In this document: in pieces, positions 55,649 to 64,000 of the stretch
Layout: each line of letters opens with the position of its first letter
Numbering within the stretch: position 1 is the first letter of the stretch
From: Hymenobacter sp. 15J16-1T3B
GTDB taxonomy: Bacteria; Bacteroidota; Bacteroidia; Cytophagales; Hymenobacteraceae
NCBI RefSeq assembly: GCF_020711235.1
Contig: NZ_JAJFAV010000001.1
Location: forward strand, 62,001 to 126,000
DNA length: 64,000 nucleotides
Direction: 5' to 3'
Notes under the pieces: generated by a model
The model's input: the letters and a program-made list of their open reading frames with translations, nothing else
Databases searched by the model: none
Told to the model about the DNA's origin: nothing
Program-made: the position numbers and the translations under genes

Positions 55649-55808
55649 TTTCCGGCTTATCTGGAATTTTTCCGGTTATGCCATATACCAACCGCTGCCG
55701 CCCCGCCGTTTACTGCTTGAAGGTCAGGCGACAGGAGTGGGTTTAGGGGAATTAGGGCCGGGCCGAATGCGCAGTAGTTCTATCGTTCACCTCACCTCAT
55801 TCACCGCC

Positions 55809-56639
55809 ATGACTCCCTTACACCTTCGCCCTAGCACGCTGGACGAAATCGTCTTCGAGGGCCGCAACAAAGCCTACGGCGCCTTTGACCTGCGCCAGTC
55901 TTATCCCACCCACGTGCGCCGCGCCGTTGGCTTGGCGCTGTTGCTGTTTGTCGTACTTGCCTTTGCTCCCAGCATCGTGCGGCGCCTGATGCCCGAACCG
56001 GTTGCGGTAAAGCCGCCGGTGCTTGACACGGACCACGATTTTACGCAAGTCAACTTCAAACCCATTGACGAGCCCAAACCGGTGACGCCTCCTGCCACCG
56101 GCGCCAAAGTGCCTACAGTAGCTACCCCGACCCTTGTAGTTCCGGATGCCAAGGCGAAGCCCCGAGACGAATCGGTTACTCCGCCAGCCAACGCAATGCC
56201 GGGCGCGGTTAACGAGGTTGGCCTCGGCGAAATACCCAATGATGGCAACGTCGTGCCCGGTGACGGTACTGGCAAGCAGCCGCTGGACCTGAGCACGCCG
56301 GCTTCCAGTGCTGGCAAAACGGACGTGTTTATCACGGCCGAAGTTATGCCCGCGTTCGAGGGAGGCGACGCGGCACTGGTTGATTTCTTGCGCCGCAATA
56401 TGCGCTACCCGGCTACGGCTTTGCGCGAGCAGATTGAGGGCAAGGTGTTCGTATCATTCACCGTCAGCGCCACGGGTGAAATTGTGGATGTGCAGGTGCT
56501 GAAGGGCCTGGGCTACGGCACCGACGAAGAAGCGCTGCGCGTGGTGCGTAAGATGCCGGCCTGGAAGCCGGGCGTGCAGAATGGGCACGCAGTAGCCGTG
56601 CGCTACACTTTGCCGATTACCTTCCGCATCGGCAACTAA
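55809..56639 (+). CDS. Energy transducer TonB, paralogue 2
   Basis: 276 residues from the ATG at 55809 (MTPLHLRPSTLDEIVFEGRNKAYGAFDLRQSYPTHVRRAVGLALLLF); an upstream GTG in frame would add a non-homologous 24 residues. Same architecture as the previous gene: DEIVFEGRNKAYGAF start, one membrane helix, Pro/Val/Ala spacer (fewer Pro), and a C-terminal TonB domain NMRYPATALREQIEGKVFVSFTVSATGEIVDVQVLKGLGYG. It is a local duplicate of the preceding tonB with its own terminators on both sides, so it can be regulated separately. Confidence 0.92.
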   Translation: MTPLHLRPSTLDEIVFEGRNKAYGAFDLRQSYPTHVRRAVGLALLLFVVLAFAPSIVRRLMPEPVAVKPPVLDTDHDFTQVNFKPIDEPKPVTPPATGAKVPTVATPTLVVPDAKAKPRDESVTPPANAMPGAVNEVGLGEIPNDGNVVPGDGTGKQPLDLSTPASSAGKTDVFITAEVMPAFEGGDAALVDFLRRNMRYPATALREQIEGKVFVSFTVSATGEIVDVQVLKGLGYGTDEEALRVVRKMPAWKPGVQNGHAVAVRYTLPITFRIGN

Positions 56640-56671
56640 CTAATCCGGCTTAGTTGCACTCTGCACACTAG

Positions 56672-56710
56672 AAAGCCCGTTTGAGCATTGCGCTCAAACG
56701 GGCTTTTAGC
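56672..56710 (+). terminator. Terminator after tonB paralogue 2
   Basis: AAAGCCCGTTTGAGC (56672-56686) and GCTCAAACGGGCTTT (56692-56706), then TTAGCTTTTTTCC. Confidence 0.87.
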
Positions 56711-56818
56711 TTTTTTCCTTACCCGAAAACATTGCCGCACCGTAATACAGCGAACAAACCTTCTACTTTTACGCGTTAGGGAGTAGCAGTCCGTGCTGCT
56801 GCCTTAACTCTGAAAGCC

Positions 56819-57070
56819 ATGCTGAATACCAACGCCGACGAACGGATTAACAGCCGCCGCGGCCAACAGACGACTTCGCGCTATTTCACCATGCTGATGG
56901 CCGTGGTGTACGTAGGACTGGGCACCTTTCTGATTGCCGCGCCTCCCGGGGTGTTTCACCTCACGCTCACAACACGGCGCGTCGTAGGGGGCCTCTTCAT
57001 CCTGTACGGATTAATTAGATTTGTCCGGGCGTTCCGCCAGCATTTCCGCAAACGACATGATGCTTTTTAA
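56819..57070 (+). CDS. Small two-helix membrane protein
   Basis: 83 residues. Polar N-terminus (NTNADERINSRRGQQTTSRYF), two membrane helices (about 24-44, TMLMAVVYVGLGTFLIAAPP, and about 53-72, VVGGLFILYGLIRFVRAF) and a basic C-terminus. No family recognised. Its last 14 bp overlap the start of the PstS-like gene, so they are translationally coupled. Confidence 0.65.
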   Translation: MLNTNADERINSRRGQQTTSRYFTMLMAVVYVGLGTFLIAAPPGVFHLTLTTRRVVGGLFILYGLIRFVRAFRQHFRKRHDAF

Positions 57071-58046
57071 AGCCCCCGCGCGCACTTTTGGCGCCGCCCT
57101 GACTTTGAGTGTAGCCCTCTTCCTGGCTAGCTGCAATGGCAACGGGAGTAAGGCCACCTCACCCGATGCCGACAACGACACCCCCACCAGCGGTACCATC
57201 AAAGTCAGCATCGACAACACGTTTGAGCCCATTCTGAAGTCGCACATCGACACGTTTCAGAAGCTCTACCAATACGCGCACGTGCAGGCGGCCTATAAGC
57301 CCGAGCGCGAGGCCATGCGCGACCTGCTCGACGACAAAGTGCGCGCCATTATTGTGGCCCGCGGGCTGAAGCCGGACGAGCAAGCCGTGTTTGACCGGCA
57401 GACCATCGTACCGCGCGTCACGCACGTAGCAACCGACGGGGTGGCCATTATTTTACACCCCTCAAACCCCGACTCCCTGCTGACGCTGGCGCAGCTCAAG
57501 GCCATCTTCACCGGCCAAGTGGCGGAGTGGAAAAAGGTCAGCGGTAAAGCTTCAAATCTGGGCAAAATCAACCCGGTGTTTGACCAAAACAACTCCAGCA
57601 CCACCCGCTATGTGCAGGACTCAGTGACGCGCGGTGCGGCCTTGGCTAAGGAGGTGTTTGCCAGCGAATCGAACCCTAAGCTGATTGATTACGTTGCAAC
57701 GCATCCGAACGCAATCGGCGTTATCGGTGTTAATTGGATCAGTGACCAGGACGACGCCCAAGTACAGAGCTTTCTGCGCAAGATTCAGGTAGCCGCTATT
57801 GGCAAGCGCAAAGTGGCCGCGCCCAGCAAGCCCGACGACTACGTGAAGCCCTACCAAGCCTACCTGGCGACGCAAGAGTACCCGCTGCAACGCAAGCTCT
57901 ACGTCATCAGCCGCGAGGCCCGCACCGGACTTGGCACCGGCTTTGCATCCTTCGTCGCGGGCAATCAGGGTCAGCTGATTTTCCTGAAATCCGGGCTGAT
58001 GCCGGCCGTTGGGCAGGTTCGTCTGGTGCAGGCTAACAAAGAGTAA
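57057..58046 (+). CDS. PstS-like substrate-binding lipoprotein
   Basis: 329 residues from the ATG at 57057. The signal peptide ends FLASC (lipobox). The mature part is a type-2 periplasmic binding fold of the PstS group: GTIKVSIDNTFEPILKSHIDTFQKLYQYAHVQAAYKPEREAMRDL, VATDGVAIILHPSNPDSLLTLAQLKAIFTGQVAEWKK, FDQNNSSTTRYVQDSV, and a C-terminal GTGFASFVAGNQGQLIFLKSGLMPAVGQVRLV. No PstC/A/B genes are nearby; instead it sits between Ton genes and a TPR gene, so its role is probably not classical phosphate ABC transport (inferred). Confidence 0.88.
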   Translation: MMLFKAPARTFGAALTLSVALFLASCNGNGSKATSPDADNDTPTSGTIKVSIDNTFEPILKSHIDTFQKLYQYAHVQAAYKPEREAMRDLLDDKVRAIIVARGLKPDEQAVFDRQTIVPRVTHVATDGVAIILHPSNPDSLLTLAQLKAIFTGQVAEWKKVSGKASNLGKINPVFDQNNSSTTRYVQDSVTRGAALAKEVFASESNPKLIDYVATHPNAIGVIGVNWISDQDDAQVQSFLRKIQVAAIGKRKVAAPSKPDDYVKPYQAYLATQEYPLQRKLYVISREARTGLGTGFASFVAGNQGQLIFLKSGLMPAVGQVRLVQANKE

Positions 58047-58103
58047 GTCTTTGCTCACCTGCCGCAACTCGTCTCTCACCATTTTCTCACTTACCCTTTT
58101 CTC

Positions 58104-59723
58104 ATGACCAACAAGCCCTGGAAGCTCACGCTCCTCGCTGCTTTTTCGCTCGCCGGGTCGGCTGTGTTTGCTCAAAACCTGCCGGCTGCTCGTCAATCCA
58201 TCGAGCTGGAACGCTACAGCGAAGCCAAGCGTCAGCTGTTGCCCAACCAGTCGAACCCGGAAGCGGCGTACGAACTGGGTCGTTTGTATCTGAAGCAGGA
58301 AAAGGCTGACTCGGCCGCCTACTTCTTCAACATGGCCTCGCGCGACACCAAGTACCCGCTGGCCATGATTTCGGCGGGCCGCGCGCTGCTAGCCCAAGGC
58401 AAAAAGGCAGAAGCCGACGCGCAGTTTGACGCGGCCGTCAAAGCCACCAAAGGCAAAGACGCCAACATTTACGCGGCCATCGGGCAAGCCTACGCCGAGA
58501 CGGACGTAAAGGATAACCAGAAAGGCATCGACGCCATCAACCAAGCCATCAAACTCAACAAGAAGGATGATGCCGCGTGGCTGGTGAACCTCGGTGACAT
58601 CTACGCCAAGCGCGACAACGGCGGTGGTGACGCCATGAACGCCTACGACCGTGCCCTGCGCGCCGACGGCGGCTACGTGCGGGCTTACTACCGCAAAGGC
58701 GAGCTGAGCTTCCGTTCGCGCAACGGCGGCGAGGCCCTGACCAACTTCAACAAGGTGACCAGCATCAACGCGGATTACGCCCCGGTGTACCGCGAGCTGG
58801 CCAACATGTACTTCTTCGCCGACAAGCCCGAGCTGGCCGTGGAGAACATGAAGAAGTACACGGACATGGCGGAGAAGACGACGGCCACCCAGGCTACGTA
58901 CGCCGCCTTCCTGTACACGAGCAAGAAGTACCCGGAAGCCATTACCCAGATTCAGGAGGTGTTGGCCAAAGACCCCAACAACGTGACCATGAATCGTCTG
59001 TTGGCTTACTCGCTGTACGAAAGCAACCAGAACGACCAAGCCTTGGCCGCTATGGAGAAGTACAATACGCTGGTACCCGCTGACAAACGCATTACGGACG
59101 ATTACGTGTATCAGGGTAAGATCCTGACGAAAGCGGGCCGTTCGGACGAGGGCATTGCCTTGATTGAAAAGGCTATTGCCGCCAATCCGGACAAGTCGGA
59201 CGATCTGTTGCCTGACTTGGTGCAAGCGTACATCATCAAAAAAGACTACGCCAATGCCGAGCGCGTGCTGCGTAAGAAGATGTCGAAAGGGACCCCGGCG
59301 CTGACCGACCAGGTGCGCCTGGCCAACGTGTATACCATCGATAAAAAGTACGCCCAGGCTGACAGCCTGCTGAACCTGGTTATCACGGCCCGCCCGACGT
59401 ACACCGCCGGCTACTTGATGCGTGCTCAAGCCAACTCCAACATGGACCCCGAGCTGAAGCAGGGCTTGGCCAAGCCGCACTACGAGAAGTACATCGAAGC
59501 AGCTAAAGCTGACCCGACCAAGAACCAAGCTGGTCTGGCCGAAGCTTACCGCTACCTCGGTGCCTACTACTACAACGCAGGTAACAAGGCTCAGGCTATT
59601 TCCAGCTACCAGCAGGCACTGGCCGTGAAGCCGGACGACGCGCAGGCGGCTGATGCCATCAAGCAACTCAACACGACGGCAAAGGCAGCGCCCAAGCCGG
59701 CCGCTAAGGGCACGAAGAAGTAA
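58104..59723 (+). CDS. Secreted tetratricopeptide-repeat protein
   Basis: 539 residues with signal peptide (KLTLLAAFSLAGSAVFAQ). Then about ten TPR units through residue 515 (for example AYELGRLYLKQEKADSAAYFFNMASRDTKYPLA; AWLVNLGDIYAKRDNGGGDAMNAYDRALRADGGY; YLGAYYYNAGNKAQAISSYQQALAVKPDDAQAADAI), and a Lys/Ala/Pro-rich tail (KAAPKPAAKGTKK). Periplasmic scaffold; partner unknown. It directly follows the PstS-like gene, a common neighbour in Bacteroidota Ton clusters. Confidence 0.88.
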   Translation: MTNKPWKLTLLAAFSLAGSAVFAQNLPAARQSIELERYSEAKRQLLPNQSNPEAAYELGRLYLKQEKADSAAYFFNMASRDTKYPLAMISAGRALLAQGKKAEADAQFDAAVKATKGKDANIYAAIGQAYAETDVKDNQKGIDAINQAIKLNKKDDAAWLVNLGDIYAKRDNGGGDAMNAYDRALRADGGYVRAYYRKGELSFRSRNGGEALTNFNKVTSINADYAPVYRELANMYFFADKPELAVENMKKYTDMAEKTTATQATYAAFLYTSKKYPEAITQIQEVLAKDPNNVTMNRLLAYSLYESNQNDQALAAMEKYNTLVPADKRITDDYVYQGKILTKAGRSDEGIALIEKAIAANPDKSDDLLPDLVQAYIIKKDYANAERVLRKKMSKGTPALTDQVRLANVYTIDKKYAQADSLLNLVITARPTYTAGYLMRAQANSNMDPELKQGLAKPHYEKYIEAAKADPTKNQAGLAEAYRYLGAYYYNAGNKAQAISSYQQALAVKPDDAQAADAIKQLNTTAKAAPKPAAKGTKK

Positions 59724-59741
59724 TTTCTGCCTGAGATATAG

Positions 59742-59776
59742 AAAAGCCCGCTGTCTTTCGACAGCGGGCTTTTTTG
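59742..59776 (+). terminator. Terminator after the TPR gene
   Basis: AAAAGCCCGCTGTC (59742-59755) and GACAGCGGGCTTTT (59760-59773), then TTTG. Confidence 0.9.
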
Positions 59777-59796
59777 TGCGTTTTAAACGGGGTTGG

Positions 59797-60858
59797 CTAG
59801 GCCGGTTGGTTGGCGTACCGCTCCCAGCGCGCCAAACCCGCCCTAAAGTCATCGGGCAGCTCGACTTCCAGCTGCAGCTGCGCACCCGTGGTTGGGTGCA
59901 CAAAGCCCAGCGACTTGGCGTGCAAGGCCTGTCGGCTGAGCACTTCGAAGGTGTTTTCGACGAAGCTTTTGTAGGAGCCGGTCCGCTGCCCGTAAAGAAT
60001 CTTGTCGCCGCCGTAGGCCGCATCGGCGAAGAGCGGGTGGCCAATATGCTTCATGTGCGCCCGGATCTGGTGGGTGCGCCCCGTTTCGAGGTTGCACTGC
60101 ACCAACGCTACGGGCCCGAAGCTCTGGAGTACTTTGTAGTGCGTCACGGCGTGTTTGCCTTCCGGGCTGCCCTCCGGAAACACGGTCATCAGCTTCCGGT
60201 CCTTGGGGTGGCGGCCGATGTTGCCGCGGATGGTACCACTGGCCTCTTTGGGTGTGCCCCACACCAGCGCTAGGTAGGTCCGCTCGATGGTGTGGTAAAA
60301 GAACTGGTTCGAGAGGTGCGTCATGGCCCACTCAGTTTTACCAACGACCAGCAGCCCCGACGTATCCTTATCGATGCGGTGCACCAGGCCGGGGCGAATG
60401 TCGCCGTTGCGGCCGGTAGGCAGGTTGTGCAGGTGCCAGGCCAAGCCGTTGACCAACGTGCCCGTCCAGTTGCCGTAGGCCGGATGCACCACCATGCCGG
60501 CGGGCTTGTTCACTACCAGCAGTTGGTCGTCCTCGTAGCGGATGTCCAAGGCCATTTGCTCGGGCACCACTTTGTCCTCGCGCGGGGGCTCGGGCAGCAC
60601 CACCGTCACCACGTCGCCGGCTTTCACCTTGTAGCTCGACTTGGCCGGCTTGCCATTCACCTGCACGGCCTCCGCTTCGATGCCAGCTTGCACCTTGGTG
60701 CGCGACACGTTGGGCAGGCGGTTGAGCAGAAACTTGTCGAGCCGCATGGGCTCCTGCCGGCCATCGGCCTGAATGCGGTGGTGCTCAAACAGCTCGTCTT
60801 CCTCGGCGAGGCCGGCGGCGCTGTCGGGCAGCAAATCGGGGTCTAGGTCGTGTAGCAT
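59797..60858 (-). CDS. RluA/RluD-family pseudouridine synthase
   Basis: 353 residues from the ATG at 60858 (MLHDLDPDLLPDSAAGLAEEDELFEHH); another frame start six codons earlier is less likely because it overlaps the promoter. S4 RNA-binding domain at about 40-95 (MRLDKFLLNRLPNVSRTKVQAGIEAEAVQVNGKPAKSSYKVKAGD). Catalytic motif RPGLVHRIDKDTSGLLVVGKT contains the catalytic Asp. It makes pseudouridine in 23S rRNA (or tRNA); RluD is the best guess from the S4 domain and length. Confidence 0.9.
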   Translation of the reverse strand: MLHDLDPDLLPDSAAGLAEEDELFEHHRIQADGRQEPMRLDKFLLNRLPNVSRTKVQAGIEAEAVQVNGKPAKSSYKVKAGDVVTVVLPEPPREDKVVPEQMALDIRYEDDQLLVVNKPAGMVVHPAYGNWTGTLVNGLAWHLHNLPTGRNGDIRPGLVHRIDKDTSGLLVVGKTEWAMTHLSNQFFYHTIERTYLALVWGTPKEASGTIRGNIGRHPKDRKLMTVFPEGSPEGKHAVTHYKVLQSFGPVALVQCNLETGRTHQIRAHMKHIGHPLFADAAYGGDKILYGQRTGSYKSFVENTFEVLSRQALHAKSLGFVHPTTGAQLQLEVELPDDFRAGLARWERYANQPA

Positions 60859-60873
60859 AGCACGGGCGGGGCT

Positions 60874-60881
60874 CAAACATA
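60874..60881 (-). promoter_or_regulatory. -7 element TATGTTTG of the pseudouridine synthase gene
   Basis: Minus-strand match to TAnnTTTG, 15 bp upstream of the start at 60858 and immediately after the ompH terminator hairpin. Confidence 0.5.
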
Positions 60882-60918
60882 CGAAAGCCGGGGCCTGCTT
60901 GTCAGGCCCCGGCTTTCG
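60882..60918 (-). terminator. Hairpin between ompH and the pseudouridine synthase gene
   Basis: CGAAAGCCGGGGCCTG (60882-60897) and CAGGCCCCGGCTTTCG (60903-60918), a perfect 16-bp stem with a 5-nt loop. No long U-tract follows. Confidence 0.75.
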
Positions 60919-60936
60919 GGTATTCAGCGCGAAGGG

Positions 60937-61605
60937 TTACTTCTTCTTGACTTTGGTTTTGCTGGCGGCCGGAGTGGCAGCGGGCGTCGTGGCCGGTGCG
61001 GCTTTCGGCGCGGCCGAGGGAGCCGGAGCAGCGTTCTGGCCGGGCGTTACGCCCATTTCCTTCAGCACGAGGTCGGAGATGTCGCCGTCTTTTGGGCCGT
61101 GCAGCAGGATGGGCGTGGTGCCAAAGCCCGCGTCGGAGTTGAACACGTAGGTGTAGCCGTTTTTCTCGGATACCACGTCAATGGTCTTCTGCAGCTTGTC
61201 GTACACCGGCTTCAGCAGGGTCTGCTGGCGCTGCTGCACCGACTGCTCGGCGCTCTGCTGAAACTCTTGAATCGAGGTCTGCATGGTTTGCAGCTCCTTT
61301 TCCTTATCAGCACGAATGGCGTCCGGGGTCGTCTGCGGCAGGGCCTGGTAGGCGTCCACCTTCTTGCGGTAGTCGGCTACTTTGGCGTCGAGCTGGTTTT
61401 TCAGCTGCGTGCTGTAGTCTTTCAACTGCGACTCGATCTGTTTGCTCTCCGGCATCTGGCTAATCACGTAGTCCACGTTGGTGTAGCCGATTTTGAGCGG
61501 ACCGGCGGTGGTAGCCGGAGCAGTTTGGGCCAGGGCGGCGGGGGCGGCGGTCAGCGTCAGGGCCGCGGCGGCCAGCACGAGGCGAAACTTGCGGGTCAGG
61601 GTCAT
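60937..61605 (-). CDS. OmpH/Skp-family periplasmic chaperone 1
   Basis: 222 residues from the ATG at 61605. Signal peptide TRKFRLVLAAAALTLTAAPAALAQ. OmpH domain at about 37-185: KIGYTNVDYVISQMPESKQIESQLKDYSTQLKNQLDAKVADYRKKVDAYQAL followed by a coiled-coil hairpin (EKELQTMQTSIQEFQQSAEQSVQQRQQTLL). C-terminal Ala/Pro/Thr/Lys-rich tail ending KTKVKKK, absent from E. coli Skp. It holds unfolded outer-membrane proteins in the periplasm. Paired with a second ompH and bamA upstream, all on the same strand. Confidence 0.92.
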   Translation of the reverse strand: MTLTRKFRLVLAAAALTLTAAPAALAQTAPATTAGPLKIGYTNVDYVISQMPESKQIESQLKDYSTQLKNQLDAKVADYRKKVDAYQALPQTTPDAIRADKEKELQTMQTSIQEFQQSAEQSVQQRQQTLLKPVYDKLQKTIDVVSEKNGYTYVFNSDAGFGTTPILLHGPKDGDISDLVLKEMGVTPGQNAAPAPSAAPKAAPATTPAATPAASKTKVKKK

Positions 61606-61634
61606 TGAGCGAGAGGGGTCAGGGGTTTGATGCA

Positions 61635-61642
61635 CAAAGGTA
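61635..61642 (-). promoter_or_regulatory. -7 element TACCTTTG between the two ompH genes
   Basis: Minus-strand TACCTTTG located 30 bp upstream of the ATG at 61605. It could give the distal ompH an extra promoter. Confidence 0.45.
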
Positions 61643-61643
61643 G

Positions 61644-62321
61644 TTAGTTCCGCGTACCGGGCTTGGCCGTCGAACGGCCTTTGGTGGCCTGGGCCGGCTT
61701 GGGGGCCGCGGGGGTGTCGTCGCCGAACTCCGGGTCAGCGGGCGTCTGCGGCGGCGTGACCGTCTTCACTGCACCTTTCGGGCCAGGTTGGTTACGGTCT
61801 TCAGAAGCTAAACCTAATTCTTCCAGCACAAATTCCGTGTAGTCGTGCGCCGGATTGGTGTAGAGCATGGTTAGGTCGCCGGCTTTGTCGAATACAATGG
61901 CCAGCTGCTTCTTTTTGGCCACTTTTTCCACGGCTTCGAACACCTTGTCCTGAATCGGCTTGGTCAGCTCCTGGCGCTTCTTGAACAGCAGGCCTTCGTA
62001 GCCGAACACCTTGTTCTGGTAGGCCTTGGCATCCTGCTCCTTCTTCAGAATCTCGTCCTGCCGTTTCTTCTTCATCGTTTCGGTCAGCAGCACTTCCTCG
62101 GCTTGGTAGGTACGGTGCAGCCGGTCGAGGTCCTTCTTTTGGGCCTCCACTTCCTTTTGCCAGTTCTGCGACGCGGTGTTTAGCTCCTGCTGCGCCTGCG
62201 CGTAGGCGGGCATCTTGCTGATGATAAACTCCGTGTCGACGTAGCCAAACTTCTGGGCCCGGGCCAGACCGGGCAGCAGCGCCAGCCACAGCAAGGGAAG
62301 CGCAAACAATAGTCGTTTCAT
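61644..62321 (-). CDS. OmpH/Skp-family periplasmic chaperone 2
   Basis: 225 residues. Signal peptide KRLLFALPLLWLALLPGLARAQ. The OmpH domain starts KFGYVDTEFIISKMPAYAQAQQELNTASQNWQKEVEAQKKDLDRLHRTYQAEEVLLTETMKKKRQDEILKKEQDAKAYQNKVFG, a long coiled-coil arm pair, and continues to DYTEFVLEELGL. A Pro/Thr/Ala/Lys tail follows (KPAQATKGRSTAKPGTRN). It is the first of the two ompH genes after bamA. Confidence 0.92.
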   Translation of the reverse strand: MKRLLFALPLLWLALLPGLARAQKFGYVDTEFIISKMPAYAQAQQELNTASQNWQKEVEAQKKDLDRLHRTYQAEEVLLTETMKKKRQDEILKKEQDAKAYQNKVFGYEGLLFKKRQELTKPIQDKVFEAVEKVAKKKQLAIVFDKAGDLTMLYTNPAHDYTEFVLEELGLASEDRNQPGPKGAVKTVTPPQTPADPEFGDDTPAAPKPAQATKGRSTAKPGTRN

Positions 62322-62357
62322 ATGCTACTGAACGCCGGCCACCGGCTGTTTGGTGCC

Positions 62358-64000
62358 TTAGCGGATCTGCTGACCGATGATGAAGTGGAACTTGCTGTGG
62401 TCCTGCCGTTGGGTGTTGCCCAGCGGCACGGGCACGTTGTCGAAGCCGTAGCCGTAGTCGAAGCCCAGCAGGCCGAACGCCGACATAAAGATACGCGCCC
62501 CGACGCCCGCCGAGCGGTAGACCTTGAAGGGGTTGTACTGGTTGTAATTGTCGAAGGCGTTGCCGGCTTCGGCAAAGCTCAGCACGTACACCGTCGCGGC
62601 CGGGTTCAAGGACACCGGGTAGCGCAGCTCCATCACGTACTTGTTGTACACAATGCCGCCGCTTTCGTTTTGGCGCGCCGTCGGAATGGCAAAGGCATCC
62701 TGCGGGTCGTCGTAGCCGCGCAGACCGATGTATTCGGTGCCCACAATGAAGTTCGAGGCGCCGCCGAAGCCCAGGCCCGAACCACCAAGCTTAAAGCGTT
62801 CAAACGGCCCGTACGCGCGGCTCTTGTTGTAGCGGCCGATGAAGCCGAAGTGCGTGCGCGTGTTCAGCACCAGCTTGTTGCCCAGCGGCGTAAACCACGA
62901 GGCGTCGAACATCCACTTGTGGAATTCCACCCACTCGTTTACGTTCGGGTGCGCCCCCTTGAACACGGAGTAGGGCGGCGTCAGGTTCAACGACAACGTC
63001 AGTGCCGAGCCCCGGCGGGTAAAGGTGGGGTTGTCGGTGCTGTTGCGCGCCAGCGTGGTGTTGAAGGTGATGTTGTTGGCCTGCCCGGTGTTGAAGTTGC
63101 CGATGTACGGGTAATCCTTCAGGTCGTAGCGGCTCACCGAGAGGCTGTTGCTCAGGGTGAAGTAGTCATCGGGCCAGCGCAGGCGGCGGCCCAGGCCTAC
63201 CGAGGCGCTATTCACCTTGATGTAGCTCCCCGAGCGCAGCGACGACGCGTCCAGCAAGCCGCTGGTGGAGTAGCGCTGAATGCTGCGGTTCAAGCTTACC
63301 GTCAGTGAATTGGGCTTGCGCCCGCCCAGCCAAGGCTCCGTAAACGAGAGCGAGTACGACTGGTACTGCAGGCCGTTGGCTTGCACGTTCAGCGCCAGGC
63401 GCTGCCCGTCGCCGCCCGGCACCGGCTTCCAGTTGCGGAAGTCGCCGGCTTTGCGCAGCGAGAAGTTGTTGAATACCAAACCCACCGTGCCGATGAAGCC
63501 GGCGTAGCCGCCCCAGCCGCCCGACAGCGTAATCTGGTCGGAGGGCTTTTCAGCCACCGTGTAGTTGATGTCCACCGTACCGTCGGCCGGATTGGGCACC
63601 GGGTTCAGGCCCACCTTCTCCGGGTCGAAGTAGCCCAGCGAGGCAATTTCGCGCTGGGAACGGATCAGCAATTCGCGGTTGAACTTGTCGCCCGGCAACG
63701 TGCGCAGCTCGCGCCGAATCACGTGGTCCGAGGTCTTGGTGTTGCCCGCGATGTTGACCTCCTTGATGCGCGCCTGCACCCCTTCGGTGATGCGCATCTC
63801 GATGTCGATGGAGTCGCCTTCCACGCGGGTTTCCACCGGATCAATCTGGAAGAACAGGTAGCCGTCGTTCATGTAGAGCGACGTCACGTCCTGGCCCGTG
63901 GGGTTGTAGTTCAGGCGCTTGTCCAGCGACTCTTTGCTGTACACGTCGCCCTTCTTGATGCCGAGCACCGAGGCCAGCGTCCGGTCGTCGTAGAGGTAGT
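62358..64000 (-). CDS. bamA: Outer-membrane protein assembly factor BamA (5' end outside window)
   Basis: The frame is open to the edge of the window; residues read YLYDDRTLASVLGIKKGDVYSKESLDKRLNYN at the upstream end, so the N-terminal POTRA repeats and signal peptide are missing. Visible: parts of POTRA domains (GIKKGDVYSKESL...NDGYLFFQIDPVETRVEGDSIDIEMRITEGVQARIKEVNIAGNTKTSDHVIRRELRTLPGDKFNRELLIRSQREIASLGYFDPEKV) and the 16-stranded barrel domain to the C-terminus. BamA inserts outer-membrane proteins. The bamA-ompH-ompH order is conserved in Bacteroidota. Confidence 0.95.
   Translation of the reverse strand, partial: YLYDDRTLASVLGIKKGDVYSKESLDKRLNYNPTGQDVTSLYMNDGYLFFQIDPVETRVEGDSIDIEMRITEGVQARIKEVNIAGNTKTSDHVIRRELRTLPGDKFNRELLIRSQREIASLGYFDPEKVGLNPVPNPADGTVDINYTVAEKPSDQITLSGGWGGYAGFIGTVGLVFNNFSLRKAGDFRNWKPVPGGDGQRLALNVQANGLQYQSYSLSFTEPWLGGRKPNSLTVSLNRSIQRYSTSGLLDASSLRSGSYIKVNSASVGLGRRLRWPDDYFTLSNSLSVSRYDLKDYPYIGNFNTGQANNITFNTTLARNSTDNPTFTRRGSALTLSLNLTPPYSVFKGAHPNVNEWVEFHKWMFDASWFTPLGNKLVLNTRTHFGFIGRYNKSRAYGPFERFKLGGSGLGFGGASNFIVGTEYIGLRGYDDPQDAFAIPTARQNESGGIVYNKYVMELRYPVSLNPAATVYVLSFAEAGNAFDNYNQYNPFKVYRSAGVGARIFMSAFGLLGFDYGYGFDNVPVPLGNTQRQDHSKFHFIIGQQIR

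Overview
The window is about 64 kb of GC-rich, gene-dense chromosome from a member of the Bacteroidota. The best fit is Cytophagales, family Hymenobacteraceae (Hymenobacter-like). The reasons are the gliding-motility lipoprotein GldD beside mutY and ssb, a 29-residue COX24/mS38-like basic protein, a large TonB-dependent receptor with a carboxypeptidase-regulatory N-terminal domain, the ExbB-ExbD-ExbD-TonB-TonB cluster, the BamA-OmpH-OmpH order, and Bacteroidetes-type promoters (TTG, about 20 bp, TAnnTTTG) with no obvious Shine-Dalgarno sequences. No rRNA, tRNA, CRISPR, prophage or transposase gene was seen.

Layout. 1-8.9 kb: end of an outer-membrane barrel gene, then RNase G, a mini ribosomal-type protein, a TPR membrane protein, HU, and divergently MutY, SSB, GldD and RecG. 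8.6-11.5 kb: small or unassigned genes and a YegP-like protein. 11.5-20.1 kb: fatty-acid beta-oxidation on the minus strand (acyl-CoA synthetase, MarR regulator, FadN-type dehydrogenase/hydratase, thiolase, acyl-CoA dehydrogenase), with repeated MarR-type operator sequences. 20.3-31.5 kb: mixed housekeeping genes (arginase-fold protein with an altered metal site, cytochrome b5-like protein, MurQ, Der, Era, HAD phosphatase, AraC regulator, ferrochelatase). 31.6-44.8 kb: a complete sulfate-assimilation locus (APS reductase, CysD, CysN, CobA, CysJ-type flavoprotein, TonB-dependent receptor, CysI, and a siroheme-synthase/TSUP-transporter fusion). Its leader carries a SAM-I riboswitch followed by a small reading frame ending in clustered Cys and Met codons. 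44.9-52.4 kb: PRC-barrel protein, two DUF2157-like membrane proteins, cysteine desulfurase, GlmM and MazG. 52.4-59.7 kb: a structured RNA candidate and the Ton energy-transduction cluster with a PstS-like lipoprotein and a TPR protein. 59.8-64 kb: RluD-type pseudouridine synthase, two OmpH/Skp chaperones and BamA, which runs off the window.

How the parts work together. The sulfur locus encodes sulfate activation to APS, reduction to sulfite and sulfide, and siroheme synthesis for the sulfite reductase; its TonB receptor would depend on ExbB/ExbD/TonB proteins such as those encoded 11-14 kb downstream. The beta-oxidation genes look like one regulon under the MarR protein.

The most interesting points are non-coding: the double sulfur-sensing leader (SAM-I riboswitch plus poly-Cys frame), a promoter-hairpin-U-tract unit in front of exbB, a three-way-junction leader at about 8.9 kb, a dispersed family of long inverted repeats between genes, and a second weaker inverted-repeat class.
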